A DNA stretch of 64,000 nucleotides from contig JBQTIY010000013.1 of the NCBI GenBank assembly GCA_052387675.1, positions 21,151 through 85,150 on the forward strand. Reading direction: 5' to 3'. The DNA is from JBQTIY01 sp052387675. Lineage in GTDB: Bacteria; Planctomycetota; B15-G4. The number at the start of each line of letters is the position of its first letter. Positions within the stretch are counted from its first letter, which is position 1. This document shows positions 51,431 to 61,530 of this stretch, piece after piece. The notes beneath the pieces are model-generated. The model was not told the origin of the DNA. It worked only from the letters and a program-made list of their open reading frames with translations, and made no database searches. A program made the position numbers and the translations under genes.

Positions 51431-52686
51431 GTCGCGCCCGCAGCGTCCTCATGCGGAGGCGCGGGTTTTGGCGCCCGACGTCGCCGCGGCGCGGCCGCGC
51501 GCGCAGTGTCCACAGCCGGCGCGCCCTCGGGCCAGTGATAGACGCGGCGCACGCGCTTGCCCACCGCGCACGTGATCTCGTAGGGAATCGTGCCGATGAG
51601 GCCGGCCAGTTCGGGCACGCCGAGACTCTGCTCGCCGTCGCGCCCGATGAGCGTGGCCGTGTCGCCCACGCGCACGCCGGGAATGTGGCCCACATCGATC
51701 ATGGTGTAGTCCATGGACACCGAGCCGATGATCGGCGCAGTGCTGCCGCGCACCAGCGCGCGCCCGCGATTGCTGAGGCGATAGGCCAGGCCGTCGTTGT
51801 AGCCGATGGGCAGCGTGGCCACGCGCGTGGGCCGTGCCGTGACGAAGGTGCCGTTGTAGGAGATGGGCGTGCCCGCCGGCACGTCCTTGAGATAGACCAC
51901 CTGCGCGCGCAGGCTCAGCACCGGTTCGAGCGGCGGCGCGTGCCGCGCGAGTTCAGGCCCGAGCGCACCGTAGAGCGAGAGGCCCGGGCGCACGAGCGGC
52001 CAGTGCACGCCTTCGCCGCCGAGAATCGCCGACGTGTTGGCGAAGTGCACGAGCGGCGGACGAATGCCGTCGCGTTCCAGTTCGTCGAGCAGCGCCTGCA
52101 AGCGCTGGCGCTGCACCTGCGTGAAGGGGTGCCCCGGGCGGCCGGAGGAGACGTGGCTGGCCAGGCCTTCGAGTTCCAGCCATTGGCTACGCGCCACGGC
52201 GCGCGCCAGATCAGCCGCGCGCGCCGGCAGGGCGCCCAGCCGGCCCATGCCCGTGTCCACCATGAGATGCACGCGCGTGCGCCGGCCTTGGCGCTCGCTC
52301 TCCTGCTCGAGCGCCGCGATGCGATCCATGGAGTGGATGCCCACGCGCAGGTCGTGGCTGACCACCTGCGCTTCCTCCTCCGGGATGATCGTGCCGAGGA
52401 TGAGAATCGGGGCGCGGATGTTGGCCGCGCGCAACTCCAGCGCCTCCTGGCTGTCGCCCACACCGAAGCCCCACAGGCCCGGCTGGTCGGCGAGCGCGCG
52501 GGCCACCGGCACGGCACCGTGCCCGTAGGCATCGGCCTTGACCACGGCCAGAATGCGGGTGCCCGGGTTCACCCGCTGCAGGATGCGCGCCATGTTGCGC
52601 TGCAGGGCGCACAGGTCCACGTCGGCCCAGACGCGATGCCGATCGGGCACGCGCGCGCCCTCGGACTGCTCGCCCGACTCACTCAT
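51427..52686 (-). CDS. alr: Alanine racemase
   Basis: 419 residues; PLP-dependent interconversion of L- and D-alanine for peptidoglycan. The PLP lysine is K50 in AVVKADAYGHG; ASHVSSGRPG, HFANTSAIL, RPGLSLYGALGPEL, the catalytic Tyr in SYNGTF, and PIIGSVSMDYTMIDVG match the family. A basic Pro/Ala-rich tail (~395-419) is extra. ATG at 52686 has GGAGGGT upstream; the frame extends to 52725 without support. A 260-bp gap to the divergent transporter probably holds both promoters. Confidence 0.94.
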   Translation of the reverse strand: MSESGEQSEGARVPDRHRVWADVDLCALQRNMARILQRVNPGTRILAVVKADAYGHGAVPVARALADQPGLWGFGVGDSQEALELRAANIRAPILILGTIIPEEEAQVVSHDLRVGIHSMDRIAALEQESERQGRRTRVHLMVDTGMGRLGALPARAADLARAVARSQWLELEGLASHVSSGRPGHPFTQVQRQRLQALLDELERDGIRPPLVHFANTSAILGGEGVHWPLVRPGLSLYGALGPELARHAPPLEPVLSLRAQVVYLKDVPAGTPISYNGTFVTARPTRVATLPIGYNDGLAYRLSNRGRALVRGSTAPIIGSVSMDYTMIDVGHIPGVRVGDTATLIGRDGEQSLGVPELAGLIGTIPYEITCAVGKRVRRVYHWPEGAPAVDTARAAAPRRRRAPKPAPPHEDAAGAT

Positions 52687-52946
52687 CGCAGACACCCTCC
52701 GGACGGCCCGCCACGGGCCAACCACCGCGCCGCCATCCTATGAAGCGCAGCCGCAGTTCTGAACCGCGAGTCCGAAGTCGGGAAAAATCGTATGGCCCGC
52801 GGACTTCCTCCGCGCCGCCTTGCGATCGCAGGGCGCCTGCCCACTGGCCTCTGCCGGCGCTCTGCCGTAGGGTGACGGGCCTTGCCGGCGTGCGCAGCAC
52901 CGGGAACGGCCGGGCCGGTCGATTGGCTCTCGAGGAGGTGTGCAGA

Positions 52947-54107
52947 GTGAAGATCATCATCTGGGTTGTCGTGATCGTCGCCTTGCTGGGATTCGCCCAC
53001 ATCTGGATCAACGTGGGCTTCGATGAGTTCGCCGACGACGTCAGCCAGATGATTCATGGAGAGCGGCAGGAATTGGTGATCGGCTTCCTGCCCGTGACCT
53101 GCCACATCACCTGCCCGGTCATCGACTACACCAATCGCAAGAACGTCGGGGCCTTCTACGAGGGCAAGCGCTACTCGGACTTCCCCACGATGTGCGAGGA
53201 CCTCAAGGAGGGCACGCTGACGGCGGCCTTCTTGAACGCCCCGCTCGCCGTGCGCCTCGCGGCCGAAGAAGGCGTGCCCTGCAAGTTCGTCTCGCTCGGG
53301 CACCGCGACGGCTCGGCCATCATCGTTGGCAAGGACTCGCCCTATCAGTCGATCAAGGATCTCAAGGGCAAGAAGATCCTGATCCCCTCCAAGGCCAGCA
53401 ATCAGCAGCTCTGGCTGGCGAAGCTCTGCAAGGAGAACGGCCTGCTGCTCTCCGACTTCAACACCGTGACCTGCCCGCCGCCGGACATGCCCGTCCTGCT
53501 TGGCCAGGGACAGTGCGACGCCTACATCGTGGGCGAGCCTCATGCTGCGCGCTCCGAGCTGCAGGGCACCGGCCGCGTTCTTTACCAGGCCAAGGACTCC
53601 TGGCCGAACTTCATCTCCTGCGGACTCGTCGTGCGCAATGAACTGCTGCGCGACCAGCCGGAACTCATCCAAAAGCTGGTGGACGGCATCCACGGCTCGG
53701 GCCTGTGGCTCGAAGAGGGCGTGGAGAACCGCTTCGCCGCCGCTGAAGTCGTGGGCAAGTACTACTACAACCAGCCGCCGGAACTCCTGAAGTTCGTCCT
53801 CTCCAAGCCGATCGACCGGGTGCGCTACGACCATCTCACGCCGCTCAAGGAAGACTTCGAGGAGATCATCGATCTGGGCGTTGAGATCGGCATGTTCAAG
53901 GCCAAGCACTCTTTCGACGCCTACGCCGACCCGAGTTTCGCCGTGGCAGCCGTGAAGACGCCGATTCCGATGCCCTCCGATGACGGCTTGGGCCTGGGAC
54001 GCGAACTGAAACTCCGTCCTCCGACGCCGAAGCCCGATGCAGCGCCGCCGGCGGGCGGCGCGCCCGCGCCGGCACCGGCACCCCCGCAGGGCGCCACGCC
54101 GAAGTGA
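52947..54107 (+). CDS. NitT/TauT-type ABC transporter substrate-binding protein
   Basis: 386 residues. A GAGGAGGTG at 52932 precedes the GTG. The N-terminal hydrophobic segment (IIIWVVVIVALLGFAHIW) has no clear cleavage site, so the protein may stay anchored. The type-2 periplasmic-binding core resembles the nitrate/sulfonate/bicarbonate group: LVIGFLPVTCHITCPVIDY, TAAFLNAPLAVRLAAEEGVP, SIKDLKGKKILIPSKAS and AYIVGEPHAA. A Pro/Ala-rich tail follows. Four genes in a row form one importer operon. The substrate is probably nitrate/nitrite, or possibly a sulfonate or bicarbonate. Confidence 0.88.
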   Translation: MKIIIWVVVIVALLGFAHIWINVGFDEFADDVSQMIHGERQELVIGFLPVTCHITCPVIDYTNRKNVGAFYEGKRYSDFPTMCEDLKEGTLTAAFLNAPLAVRLAAEEGVPCKFVSLGHRDGSAIIVGKDSPYQSIKDLKGKKILIPSKASNQQLWLAKLCKENGLLLSDFNTVTCPPPDMPVLLGQGQCDAYIVGEPHAARSELQGTGRVLYQAKDSWPNFISCGLVVRNELLRDQPELIQKLVDGIHGSGLWLEEGVENRFAAAEVVGKYYYNQPPELLKFVLSKPIDRVRYDHLTPLKEDFEEIIDLGVEIGMFKAKHSFDAYADPSFAVAAVKTPIPMPSDDGLGLGRELKLRPPTPKPDAAPPAGGAPAPAPAPPQGATPK

Positions 54108-54118
54108 ACGACGCCTAA

Positions 54119-54899
54119 GTGAGCGAACGGTTTCAGCGAGTCCTGCTGCCGGTCGGAGTCTTGGCCGGCCTCCTGCTGCTCTGGTCAGTGTGGGCCCGGG
54201 GCAGCACAGGAACCGTCACCGACTTCCCCACCCCGGGCGAAGTCGTCGACGGCTTTGCCGATCAGTTCAAGACCGCGCCGGGCGACAAGGCGCCCATCAT
54301 CGTGCGGCACATCGTCTCGAGCCTGTTTCGCACGCTGAGCGGGTTTTCGATCGCCTGCCTGCTGGGCGTGCCGCTCGGTTTGATCATGGGCTGGTATGCG
54401 CGCGTCTTCTTCTCGCTCAACCCGCTCATTCAGATGCTGCGGCCCATCTCGGCCATTGCCTGGATCCCGATCTCGATCATGATTTTCCGCGGAGATGATG
54501 CGCGCTCGGTCTTCCTCATCTTCATCGCTGCCTTCTTCCCGATGACCGTCTCCACCGCAGCTGCGGTGCGCACGATCCCGCAGGACTACATCCGCGCCGC
54601 CCAAAACTTCGGGCTCTCGGGCTGGAGTCTGTTCAAGAAAGTGGTGCTGCCGGCGATCATGCCGCAGGTCGTCACGTCGCTGCGAGTGGCCCTGGGCATC
54701 GCCTGGATCGTCGTCGTGGCGGCCGAGATGGTGGCGGTGGAAGAAGGCCTGGGCTGGCTCATCACCGATGCCCGCTACATCGCGCGCACCGACCTCATCG
54801 TGGGCACGATCCTGGTCATCGGCGTGATCGGCCTTTGCCTGGACGTCCTGCTGCGCCGGCTGGAGACGCTCGATCAGGTCAAGTGGGGCATCACGCGCC

Positions 54900-54907
<8 letters not shown>
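54119..54907 (+). CDS. NitT/TauT-type ABC transporter permease
   Basis: 262 residues with six membrane helices and the BPD-permease EAA-like loop (IRAAQNFGLSGWSLFKKVVLP). FPTPGEVVDGF, TLSGFSIACLLGVPLGLIMG, LRPISAIAWIPI and AWIVVVAAEMVAVEEGLGWL are typical of SsuC/NrtB-like permeases. The GTG start is 11 nt after the binding-protein stop, and the 3' end overlaps the ATPase gene by 8 nt. Confidence 0.92.
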
Positions 54908-55654
<747 letters not shown>

Positions 55655-55658
<4 letters not shown>

Positions 55659-56170
55659 GCGAGCCGGCGCCGGACAGTCCCTCGCTGGGCTTCACGGCCC
55701 TCCACACCGGGATCAGTGCGCTCGGCCTCGGGCTGCTCGCCTGGGTCAGTGGAGAGCCGCTGCTCTTTCCCGCCATCGGCGCCTCCGCCATGCTGCTTTT
55801 CACTGCGCCCGCGGCCCCCATCAGCCGGCCGCGCTGCCTGCTCGGCTCGCACATCATCGGGGCCCTGGTGGGCTGGACGTGGCTACGACTGCTGGGCCTG
55901 GGCGACGCGCCGCATCCGCTCTCTGCGCCGCTCGATGGTTGGCACATGGCCAGCGGCGTGCTCTCGCTCACCAGCACCGCTTGGCTCATTCGCCGCTTTG
56001 ACGTCTACCACCCGCCCGCTGGCGCCACGACGCTCATCGTGGGCCTGGGACTGCTCCCCACGACGCGCCACTTGGGCGTGGTCGCCGCCTCCGCCGTGCT
56101 GCTGGCGCTCTACGCCTTGCTCGTCTTTCGCTCGTCGAAAACGATCTCGGCGTGGGCCCGCTTGAGATAG
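55655..56170 (+). CDS. HPP-family membrane protein
   Basis: 171 residues with four membrane helices and the family signature: FPAIGASAMLLFTAPAAP, PRCLLGSHIIGALVG and YHPPAGATTLIVGLG (the His-Pro-Pro). Plastid and cyanobacterial HPP proteins are linked to nitrite transport. Coupling to a NitT/TauT importer by a 4-nt overlap supports a nitrate/nitrite-related system (inference). The 3' end overlaps the convergent tsaB gene by 61 bp. Confidence 0.85.
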
Positions 56171-56790
56171 AGCGGCAGCACGCGCGCCGGGTCGCTGCCC
56201 CCGGCCAGCAGCACGAGCCGCCCCAGCACCGCCAGATCCTGCGCGCTCGGCACCGGCTCGCGCAGGACGAGACGGCCGGCGGCGGGCGGCGGCTCGGCCT
56301 CCGCCGAGCGCACCAGACGCGGCGGCGCGATTTCGCTCACTCCGCCGCTGGCGGCGGGCCCGCGCGCATAGTCGGCTCGGTAGCACTCCTCGCGACGCGC
56401 ATCGACGAGCACGACCACCGTCTCTGCGCGCGGATCGGCCAGCAGCGCGCCGCGAGCGGCGGCCGCGGTGCTGGGCACGCCGGCGAGGCGCCCCGCTTCC
56501 CGCCCGAAGACGAGTCCGCGCGCCAGCGCGATCGCCGCGCGCACTCCGGTGTAACTGCCCGGGCCGAGGCCCACGACGACACCGCTCAATTCCTGGGCGT
56601 TCAAGCCGCGGGCCGCGAGGAGCGCGGCAACTCCTGCGGCAAGTGGTGCGGTGCCGCGTTCGCCGGCCGGCTGCTGCCACTGCTCCCAGAGCTCGCCGCC
56701 GGGTCCGCGCAGCGCGGCGCTCGCGCTGGCCGTCGAGGCTTCCAGCGCCAGGATCGGGCCCCGTGCGCCGGCCGGCGCGGGGCCGCTCAC
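56110..56790 (-). CDS. tsaB: tRNA threonylcarbamoyladenosine biosynthesis protein TsaB
   Basis: 226 residues; inactive ASKHA partner that activates TsaD for t6A37 synthesis on tRNAs. Landmarks: ILALEASTASASAAL, GVVVGLGPGSYTGVRAAIALARGL and VVLVDARREECYRA. Length is typical. Last gene of the ispH-cdaA-cdaR-glmM-tsaB operon; the start overlaps the glmM stop by 4 nt. Confidence 0.93.
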   Translation of the reverse strand: MSGPAPAGARGPILALEASTASASAALRGPGGELWEQWQQPAGERGTAPLAAGVAALLAARGLNAQELSGVVVGLGPGSYTGVRAAIALARGLVFGREAGRLAGVPSTAAAARGALLADPRAETVVVLVDARREECYRADYARGPAASGGVSEIAPPRLVRSAEAEPPPAAGRLVLREPVPSAQDLAVLGRLVLLAGGSDPARVLPLYLKRAHAEIVFDERKTSKA

Positions 56791-58202
56791 GCGCTGCGTC
56801 CGGCCAAGGCCTCGATCTCGCGCGGCCAGAGCGCCGCGAGTTCGGCGGCCGTGGCCTGCACCAGCGCCGCATCCAGGCCCTCGACCATGACACGCGCCAG
56901 CGACTCGGTGCCCGAGTAGCGCAGCACGATGCGCAAGTTCTCGCCGTGCAGAGCACCGAGTTCGGCCGCGCGCGCGCTCAAGCCAGGCAGTGTGTCCAGC
57001 GCGGGCCGGGCCGGCACGGGCACGTTGAGCAGCACCTGCGGCACGCGCGGCACGGCCTCGATGACTTCACCCAGGCTGCGGTCCGACTGCGCGAGCGCGC
57101 GCAGCGTCGTGAGCGCGGAGAACAGGCCGTCGCCGATGAAGTGGCCGTCGGCTGGCAAGAGCACATGGCCGCTGGCCTCGCCGCCCAGGCCATAGCCGCC
57201 CTGCTGCAGCGCCGCCAGCACGTGCCGATCACCCACCGGGCAGCGCACCAGCGTCAGTCCGTGCGCAGTGAGCGCACGCTGCAGGCCGAGATTGCTCATG
57301 ATCGAGGCCACGACCGTGCGCTGCGGCAGTTCACCGCGGCCGTCCAGCCAGGGTCCGAGAAACCCGAGCAGGCAGTCGCCGTCGGCGGTGCGGCCGGTTG
57401 CGTCCACGAAGAGCACGCGATCGGCGTCGCCGTCGAAGGCCAGGCCCAGATCGTGCCCGCCGCCGCGCAGCGTCGCGGCGAGTGGCTCGAGGTGCGTGCT
57501 GCCACAGCCTGCGTTGATGTTGCGGCCGTCCGGCTCGCAGAAGAGCGGCGTGACCTGTGCGCCGAAAGCGCGCAGCAGACGCGGCGCGAGGTCATAGGCC
57601 GAGCCGTGCGCGCAATCCACCGCCAGCCGGAAGTGCGAGAGATCCAGGCCCCGGAAGTGCGCGGCGAGCCAGGCGCCGAACTCGGCGGCGCCGTCCACGC
57701 TCTCCAGATCCGGGCCGGGGCCAGTGCTCACGCTGACCGTCTGGCCTGAGGCCGGCCCCAGGGCGGCTACGCGCGCCTCGAGCGCGGCCTCGCGCTCGTC
57801 GGCCAGCTTCAGGCCACCCGGCCCGAAGACTTTCACGCCGTTGTCCTGCCAAGGATTGTGCGAAGCCGAAACCATGAGGCCCAGCGCAGCGCCGCGCGCG
57901 CGCAAGGCCGGACCAAGCGCCGCTGTGGGGATCACGCCCAGATCCAGGGCGCGCGCTCCGGACTGGGCCAGGCCCGCGACGAGCGCGGCCACGATGGCCG
58001 GGCCCGAGCTGCGCGTGTCGCGTCCGATGAGCACGCGCGTCTGCGGCGCGCTGCCCTGGCGGTGCTCCTCACCCAGCGCCCGGCCGAGCTGCACCAGGAA
58101 CTCCGGCGCGAGCGGACCCACGCCCGCGGGCCCGCGGATGCCGTCGGTGCCGAACCAACGCTTCACCACAGATTCACGCTGCGCGACGGACTGGCGCTTC
58201 AC
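56787..58202 (-). CDS. glmM: Phosphoglucosamine mutase
   Basis: 471 residues; converts glucosamine-6-phosphate to glucosamine-1-phosphate for UDP-GlcNAc. FGTDGIRG, the phospho-Ser S114 in SASHNP, the metal loop DGDADRVLFVD, GEASGHVLL and the phosphate-binding RYSGTESLARVMVEG are all present. The GTG at 58202 overlaps the cdaR stop; an inner GTG at 58169 would give the more usual short N-terminus. In the Firmicutes c-di-AMP operon GlmM follows CdaA-CdaR and restrains CdaA; the same order is kept here. Confidence 0.94.
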   Translation of the reverse strand: MKRQSVAQRESVVKRWFGTDGIRGPAGVGPLAPEFLVQLGRALGEEHRQGSAPQTRVLIGRDTRSSGPAIVAALVAGLAQSGARALDLGVIPTAALGPALRARGAALGLMVSASHNPWQDNGVKVFGPGGLKLADEREAALEARVAALGPASGQTVSVSTGPGPDLESVDGAAEFGAWLAAHFRGLDLSHFRLAVDCAHGSAYDLAPRLLRAFGAQVTPLFCEPDGRNINAGCGSTHLEPLAATLRGGGHDLGLAFDGDADRVLFVDATGRTADGDCLLGFLGPWLDGRGELPQRTVVASIMSNLGLQRALTAHGLTLVRCPVGDRHVLAALQQGGYGLGGEASGHVLLPADGHFIGDGLFSALTTLRALAQSDRSLGEVIEAVPRVPQVLLNVPVPARPALDTLPGLSARAAELGALHGENLRIVLRYSGTESLARVMVEGLDAALVQATAAELAALWPREIEALAGRSA

Positions 58203-59320
58203 GGGGGGGCGACCAAGGGCACGAGCTGGTACTCGATGCCCGGTTCGCGCGCCTCAATGAGGCTTTGCACGCGCACACTGGCCGAGAGCCCCTCACCGCG
58301 CAGAAACTTCAGCTTGGCGTTGGCCTGCTGATCCAGCTCGGGCGGCGCCTGGGCCCAGTCGAAGACCAGCATGATGCGTGCGCGGAGCTGGTCGGTGGAG
58401 AGACCGGAGAGTTCGGCATGCGGGCCGATGATGAGCACATCGGCGGTCTCAGGCAGCTTGCCTTGCACCTTCTTGCCGCGCAGGGCGAGCACGGACTCGT
58501 GCAGATAGGCCACTGGCACACCCAGCAGCTCCACTTCCAGATCCTGGTTCACGATCGGGATCGTGACTTCCACGGTTTCCGGCTTCATCAGCAGATTGCG
58601 GCCGAGGCTCTCTGCCGAGAGGCCCACCGACTGCGACACCGAAGCACTCTTGCCGGCGACATTCACCGGCGCGAGCTTGGCCGCACCGGGATTGAGACGC
58701 AGCGGCTCGATGGCCGCGCGCGGTCCTTCGATGTCCACCTGGTTGGGCCGCAGCGAGATCTTGCTCTCCTGGAAGAGGTAGCCCTCGCGCGGCGCGCCCG
58801 TGGTGACGACGTTGAGAGCGGACAGCGTGAGCGTCACGGCGTCGCGGCGCGCCAACTCCACGCGCAGACTTTCCGGCCGCACTTTGAAGAGCGTGAGCTC
58901 CGGCTCGCGGCGCTCGCCGGCCACCTCGGCGTCGAAATCCTTGCGCTCCAGCGTGCGCAGGACCGCGGCCGCGTCGGCGCCGCCCAGGTCGGCCTCGCCG
59001 AAGTCCAGCACGGCCGAAAGTCGCATGTCTTGCACGTCGCCGGCCAAGCCTTCCACCGAGACGTGCACGAGTGAATTTGAGAGCCCGGTGATGAGCAGGG
59101 TCTTGGGCACGACCAGATAGACGGCCGGCTGTTCGGCCAGGCGCTGCTCGGCCTCCTGGCGGCTGGCAGCCGTGCGGATCTCGAGGTTGAAGGAGCGCTT
59201 GTCGATCACCAAGCTCTGCAGAATGCCCCAAAGCGTGAGCGCCAGCGCCAGCGCGGTGAGCTTGCGCCCGATGTCGCGCCGCAGCGCATGCCAGATCAGG
59301 CCGAGGCGACCGCTCTTCAC
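58199..59320 (-). CDS. cdaR: YbbR/CdaR-like c-di-AMP cyclase regulator
   Basis: 373 residues with one N-terminal membrane helix (LTALALALTLWGILQSLVI) and extracytoplasmic YbbR-type domains (VDIEGPRAAIEPLRL, VEVTIPIVNQDLEVELLGVPV). In characterised systems CdaR binds CdaA at the membrane and modulates c-di-AMP synthesis. Identity rests on position between cdaA and glmM plus the YbbR-like pattern. The GTG start overlaps the cdaA stop, and the stop overlaps glmM. Confidence 0.85.
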   Translation of the reverse strand: MKSGRLGLIWHALRRDIGRKLTALALALTLWGILQSLVIDKRSFNLEIRTAASRQEAEQRLAEQPAVYLVVPKTLLITGLSNSLVHVSVEGLAGDVQDMRLSAVLDFGEADLGGADAAAVLRTLERKDFDAEVAGERREPELTLFKVRPESLRVELARRDAVTLTLSALNVVTTGAPREGYLFQESKISLRPNQVDIEGPRAAIEPLRLNPGAAKLAPVNVAGKSASVSQSVGLSAESLGRNLLMKPETVEVTIPIVNQDLEVELLGVPVAYLHESVLALRGKKVQGKLPETADVLIIGPHAELSGLSTDQLRARIMLVFDWAQAPPELDQQANAKLKFLRGEGLSASVRVQSLIEAREPGIEYQLVPLVAPP

Positions 59321-60177
59321 GCCTCGACCTCCTCCTCATCCAAGGCAGCCCGTCCCTCGAGATAGCCCGCCAGCACATCTTCGAGTCGCGTGGGATCGTC
59401 CACGGCATGGAGCTGCCCGCCGTGCACGACGGCGATGCGGCCGGTCTCTTCCGAGACAACCACAGCCACAGCGTCGCTCTCCTCGGTCACGCCCAAGGCG
59501 GCGCGGTGACGCGTGCCCAGTTCGATGGGCAGGTTCTCGCGCTCGGTCAGCGGCAGCATGCAGCAGGCCGCCACGATGCGGTCGTTGCGCACGATGACGG
59601 CTCCGTCATGCAGCGGGCTCTTGGGATAGAAGATCGATTCCAGGAGCGCGCCGGAAAGCGAGGAGTCCAGGGGCACGCCCGTGTCTTGCAAGCCCTTGAT
59701 GCCGGTCTGCTGCTCGAAGACCACCAGCGCGCCGACGTGCCTGCGCGCCAGCGAGCGCAGCGCGGCGCAGACATCGGCAAGCTGTCCGGGGGCGCCGCGG
59801 CCACCCAGCCGGCCCGCTGCCGAAAGCCGCAGAAAGCCGCGCCGCAGCTCCGGCTGGAAGAGCACCACCAGCATGACGATGAGGAAGGGCAGCATGTACG
59901 TGCCGGCCACGAGCAGCCGCGGAAAGCGGATACCCATCAAGAAAAAGAGCGCGAACAGACCGACCACGATGCTGAGGCTCGTGATGAGAATGCCCTTGAG
60001 CACGGCGAGGCCGGCCTTGCCGTGCAGAAAGCGCAGCAGCAGGTAGAAGAGCCAACTCAGCAGCCCGATCTCGATGACCGCCGAGATGATGTCGCGCGCG
60101 CGTTCGGGCTCGTCTCGCACGAAGGGCAGGGCCGCGTCGGGCAGCACCTGGGCCAGCAGTGCCAGCGTCGAGCTCAC
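59317..60177 (-). CDS. cdaA: Diadenylate cyclase (c-di-AMP synthase)
   Basis: 286 residues. Three N-terminal membrane helices (VIEIGLLSWLFYLLLRFL, GILITSLSIVVGLFALFFL, YMLPFLIVMLVVLFQPELRR), then a DAC domain with the catalytic LHDGA (DGA 191-193) and GTRHRAALG (RHR 223-225), and EESDAVAVVVSEETG. It makes c-di-AMP from two ATP at the inner membrane. The C-terminus is acidic. GTG start overlapping ispH. Confidence 0.95.
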   Translation of the reverse strand: MSSTLALLAQVLPDAALPFVRDEPERARDIISAVIEIGLLSWLFYLLLRFLHGKAGLAVLKGILITSLSIVVGLFALFFLMGIRFPRLLVAGTYMLPFLIVMLVVLFQPELRRGFLRLSAAGRLGGRGAPGQLADVCAALRSLARRHVGALVVFEQQTGIKGLQDTGVPLDSSLSGALLESIFYPKSPLHDGAVIVRNDRIVAACCMLPLTERENLPIELGTRHRAALGVTEESDAVAVVVSEETGRIAVVHGGQLHAVDDPTRLEDVLAGYLEGRAALDEEEVEA

Positions 60178-61388
60178 CGCGCGAGCACTGCGTCCAGCGG
60201 AGCGCCGGCCACGGCGAGAACGCTGCGGATCGTTTCGCCGAGCAAGGTGTCCGGCGTGGAAGCCCCCGCCGTGAAGCCCACGACGATGTCGCCCTGCGGC
60301 AGCCAGTCCGGCGTGCTGCGGATGGCCTCGCTCTGCGGGTCGCGGTGCACGATCTCGCCGCGCCGAATGCTGGCCGGCCCGTCCACGTGGTAGCTGGGGA
60401 ATCGGCCGCGCCCCACGCGCGTGAGATTGCGCGTATTGCTGCTGTCGTAGCCGCCGACCACGATCATGAGGTCGAGTTCCTGCTGGCCGGCCTCCGCGCC
60501 GCCGGCCAAGTCGGCCAGTTCCTCAACGGCATCCTGATTTTCCTGCGTGGCGCGGCAGATCGTGTTCAGCTCGCGGAAGCGCTGCGCCGCCTGCGCCTCG
60601 CCGTCGCGCTCCACCATCGCCGCCCGGACTAGGCGCTCGATCTCGCGCGTCTCGCTGGCCAGCATGGTGGTCTGATTCACGGTGCCGATGTGCAGCAGGT
60701 GCTGAGTCGGGTCGAAGTTCCGGCTCTGCGCTTCGGGGGGCAGCACTTCGCTCAGGCGCGCGGGCGGGGCGCGCCCGGTGATGACCTCGCACACGAGCTG
60801 CGCCTGGGCCTTGTCGGCCACCACGAGGTAATGCCCGCCGCGCGAAGCGATGAGGCTGCACGAGGCGCGCGTCTCCTCATGCCGCACCAGCCCGTGGATG
60901 AGCGTGGTGAAGCCGTCCTTCACGTAGCTCAGCGTGCGCTTGTGCGGCTTGATCACCCAGGGACAGGTCGTGTCCACGATCGTGCAGCCCGCCGCCTTGA
61001 GGAGCGTCATGTCCTCCACCGTGGCGGAAAAGGCCGGAATGACCACGACGTCCTCGGCGCTGACCCTGCTGGCCACCGCCCCGGCGGGCTGATCGCTGAA
61101 GGGCCCGCGCAGAAAGTGCACGCCCTGCGCCTTGAAGTCGGCGTTCACGTGCGGGTTGTGGATGATCTGGTCCAGCAGCCAGATCCGCTTGCCCGGGTAC
61201 TGGGCCAGCGCGTCCTGCACCATGGCGACGGCGCGATCCACTCCCCAGCAAAAGCCAAAGGTGCGGGCGGCCACGACGGTCACGCGGCCCGAACGCAGGC
61301 GCCCGCCGCCGGCGCGGAGCTGCTCGATGAGCTGGCTCTTATAGCTGTACCGCTGAAGCGGATCCTCGTAGCGGTCCGGTGAGTCCAT
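60174..61388 (-). CDS. ispH: 4-hydroxy-3-methylbut-2-enyl diphosphate reductase
   Basis: 404 residues; last step of the MEP isoprenoid pathway, using a [4Fe-4S] cluster. Cluster cysteines are C47 (FGFCWGVDRA), C142 (DTTCPWV) and C278 (NTICRATQ). The active site shows IHNPHVN, GGYDSSNTRNL and TAGASTPD. The length of ~400 and the FCWGVDRAV form are like the plant/cyanobacterial type rather than the ~310-residue E. coli type. First gene of the operon with cdaA, cdaR, glmM and tsaB. Confidence 0.94.
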   Translation of the reverse strand: MDSPDRYEDPLQRYSYKSQLIEQLRAGGGRLRSGRVTVVAARTFGFCWGVDRAVAMVQDALAQYPGKRIWLLDQIIHNPHVNADFKAQGVHFLRGPFSDQPAGAVASRVSAEDVVVIPAFSATVEDMTLLKAAGCTIVDTTCPWVIKPHKRTLSYVKDGFTTLIHGLVRHEETRASCSLIASRGGHYLVVADKAQAQLVCEVITGRAPPARLSEVLPPEAQSRNFDPTQHLLHIGTVNQTTMLASETREIERLVRAAMVERDGEAQAAQRFRELNTICRATQENQDAVEELADLAGGAEAGQQELDLMIVVGGYDSSNTRNLTRVGRGRFPSYHVDGPASIRRGEIVHRDPQSEAIRSTPDWLPQGDIVVGFTAGASTPDTLLGETIRSVLAVAGAPLDAVLAR

Positions 61389-61530
61389 AGGGGCCCCACG
61401 TTAGCCCGGTTCCTGCCGGGAAGCCACGGTGCACCCGCATGCCGCGGCCCCTGCGGCGTCACGCGAACGCCTTAGCAGGAACGGCCCCGCCCTTGCCTAT
61501 GATCGCGGCCCGCCCCCCGGGAGATGCAGA

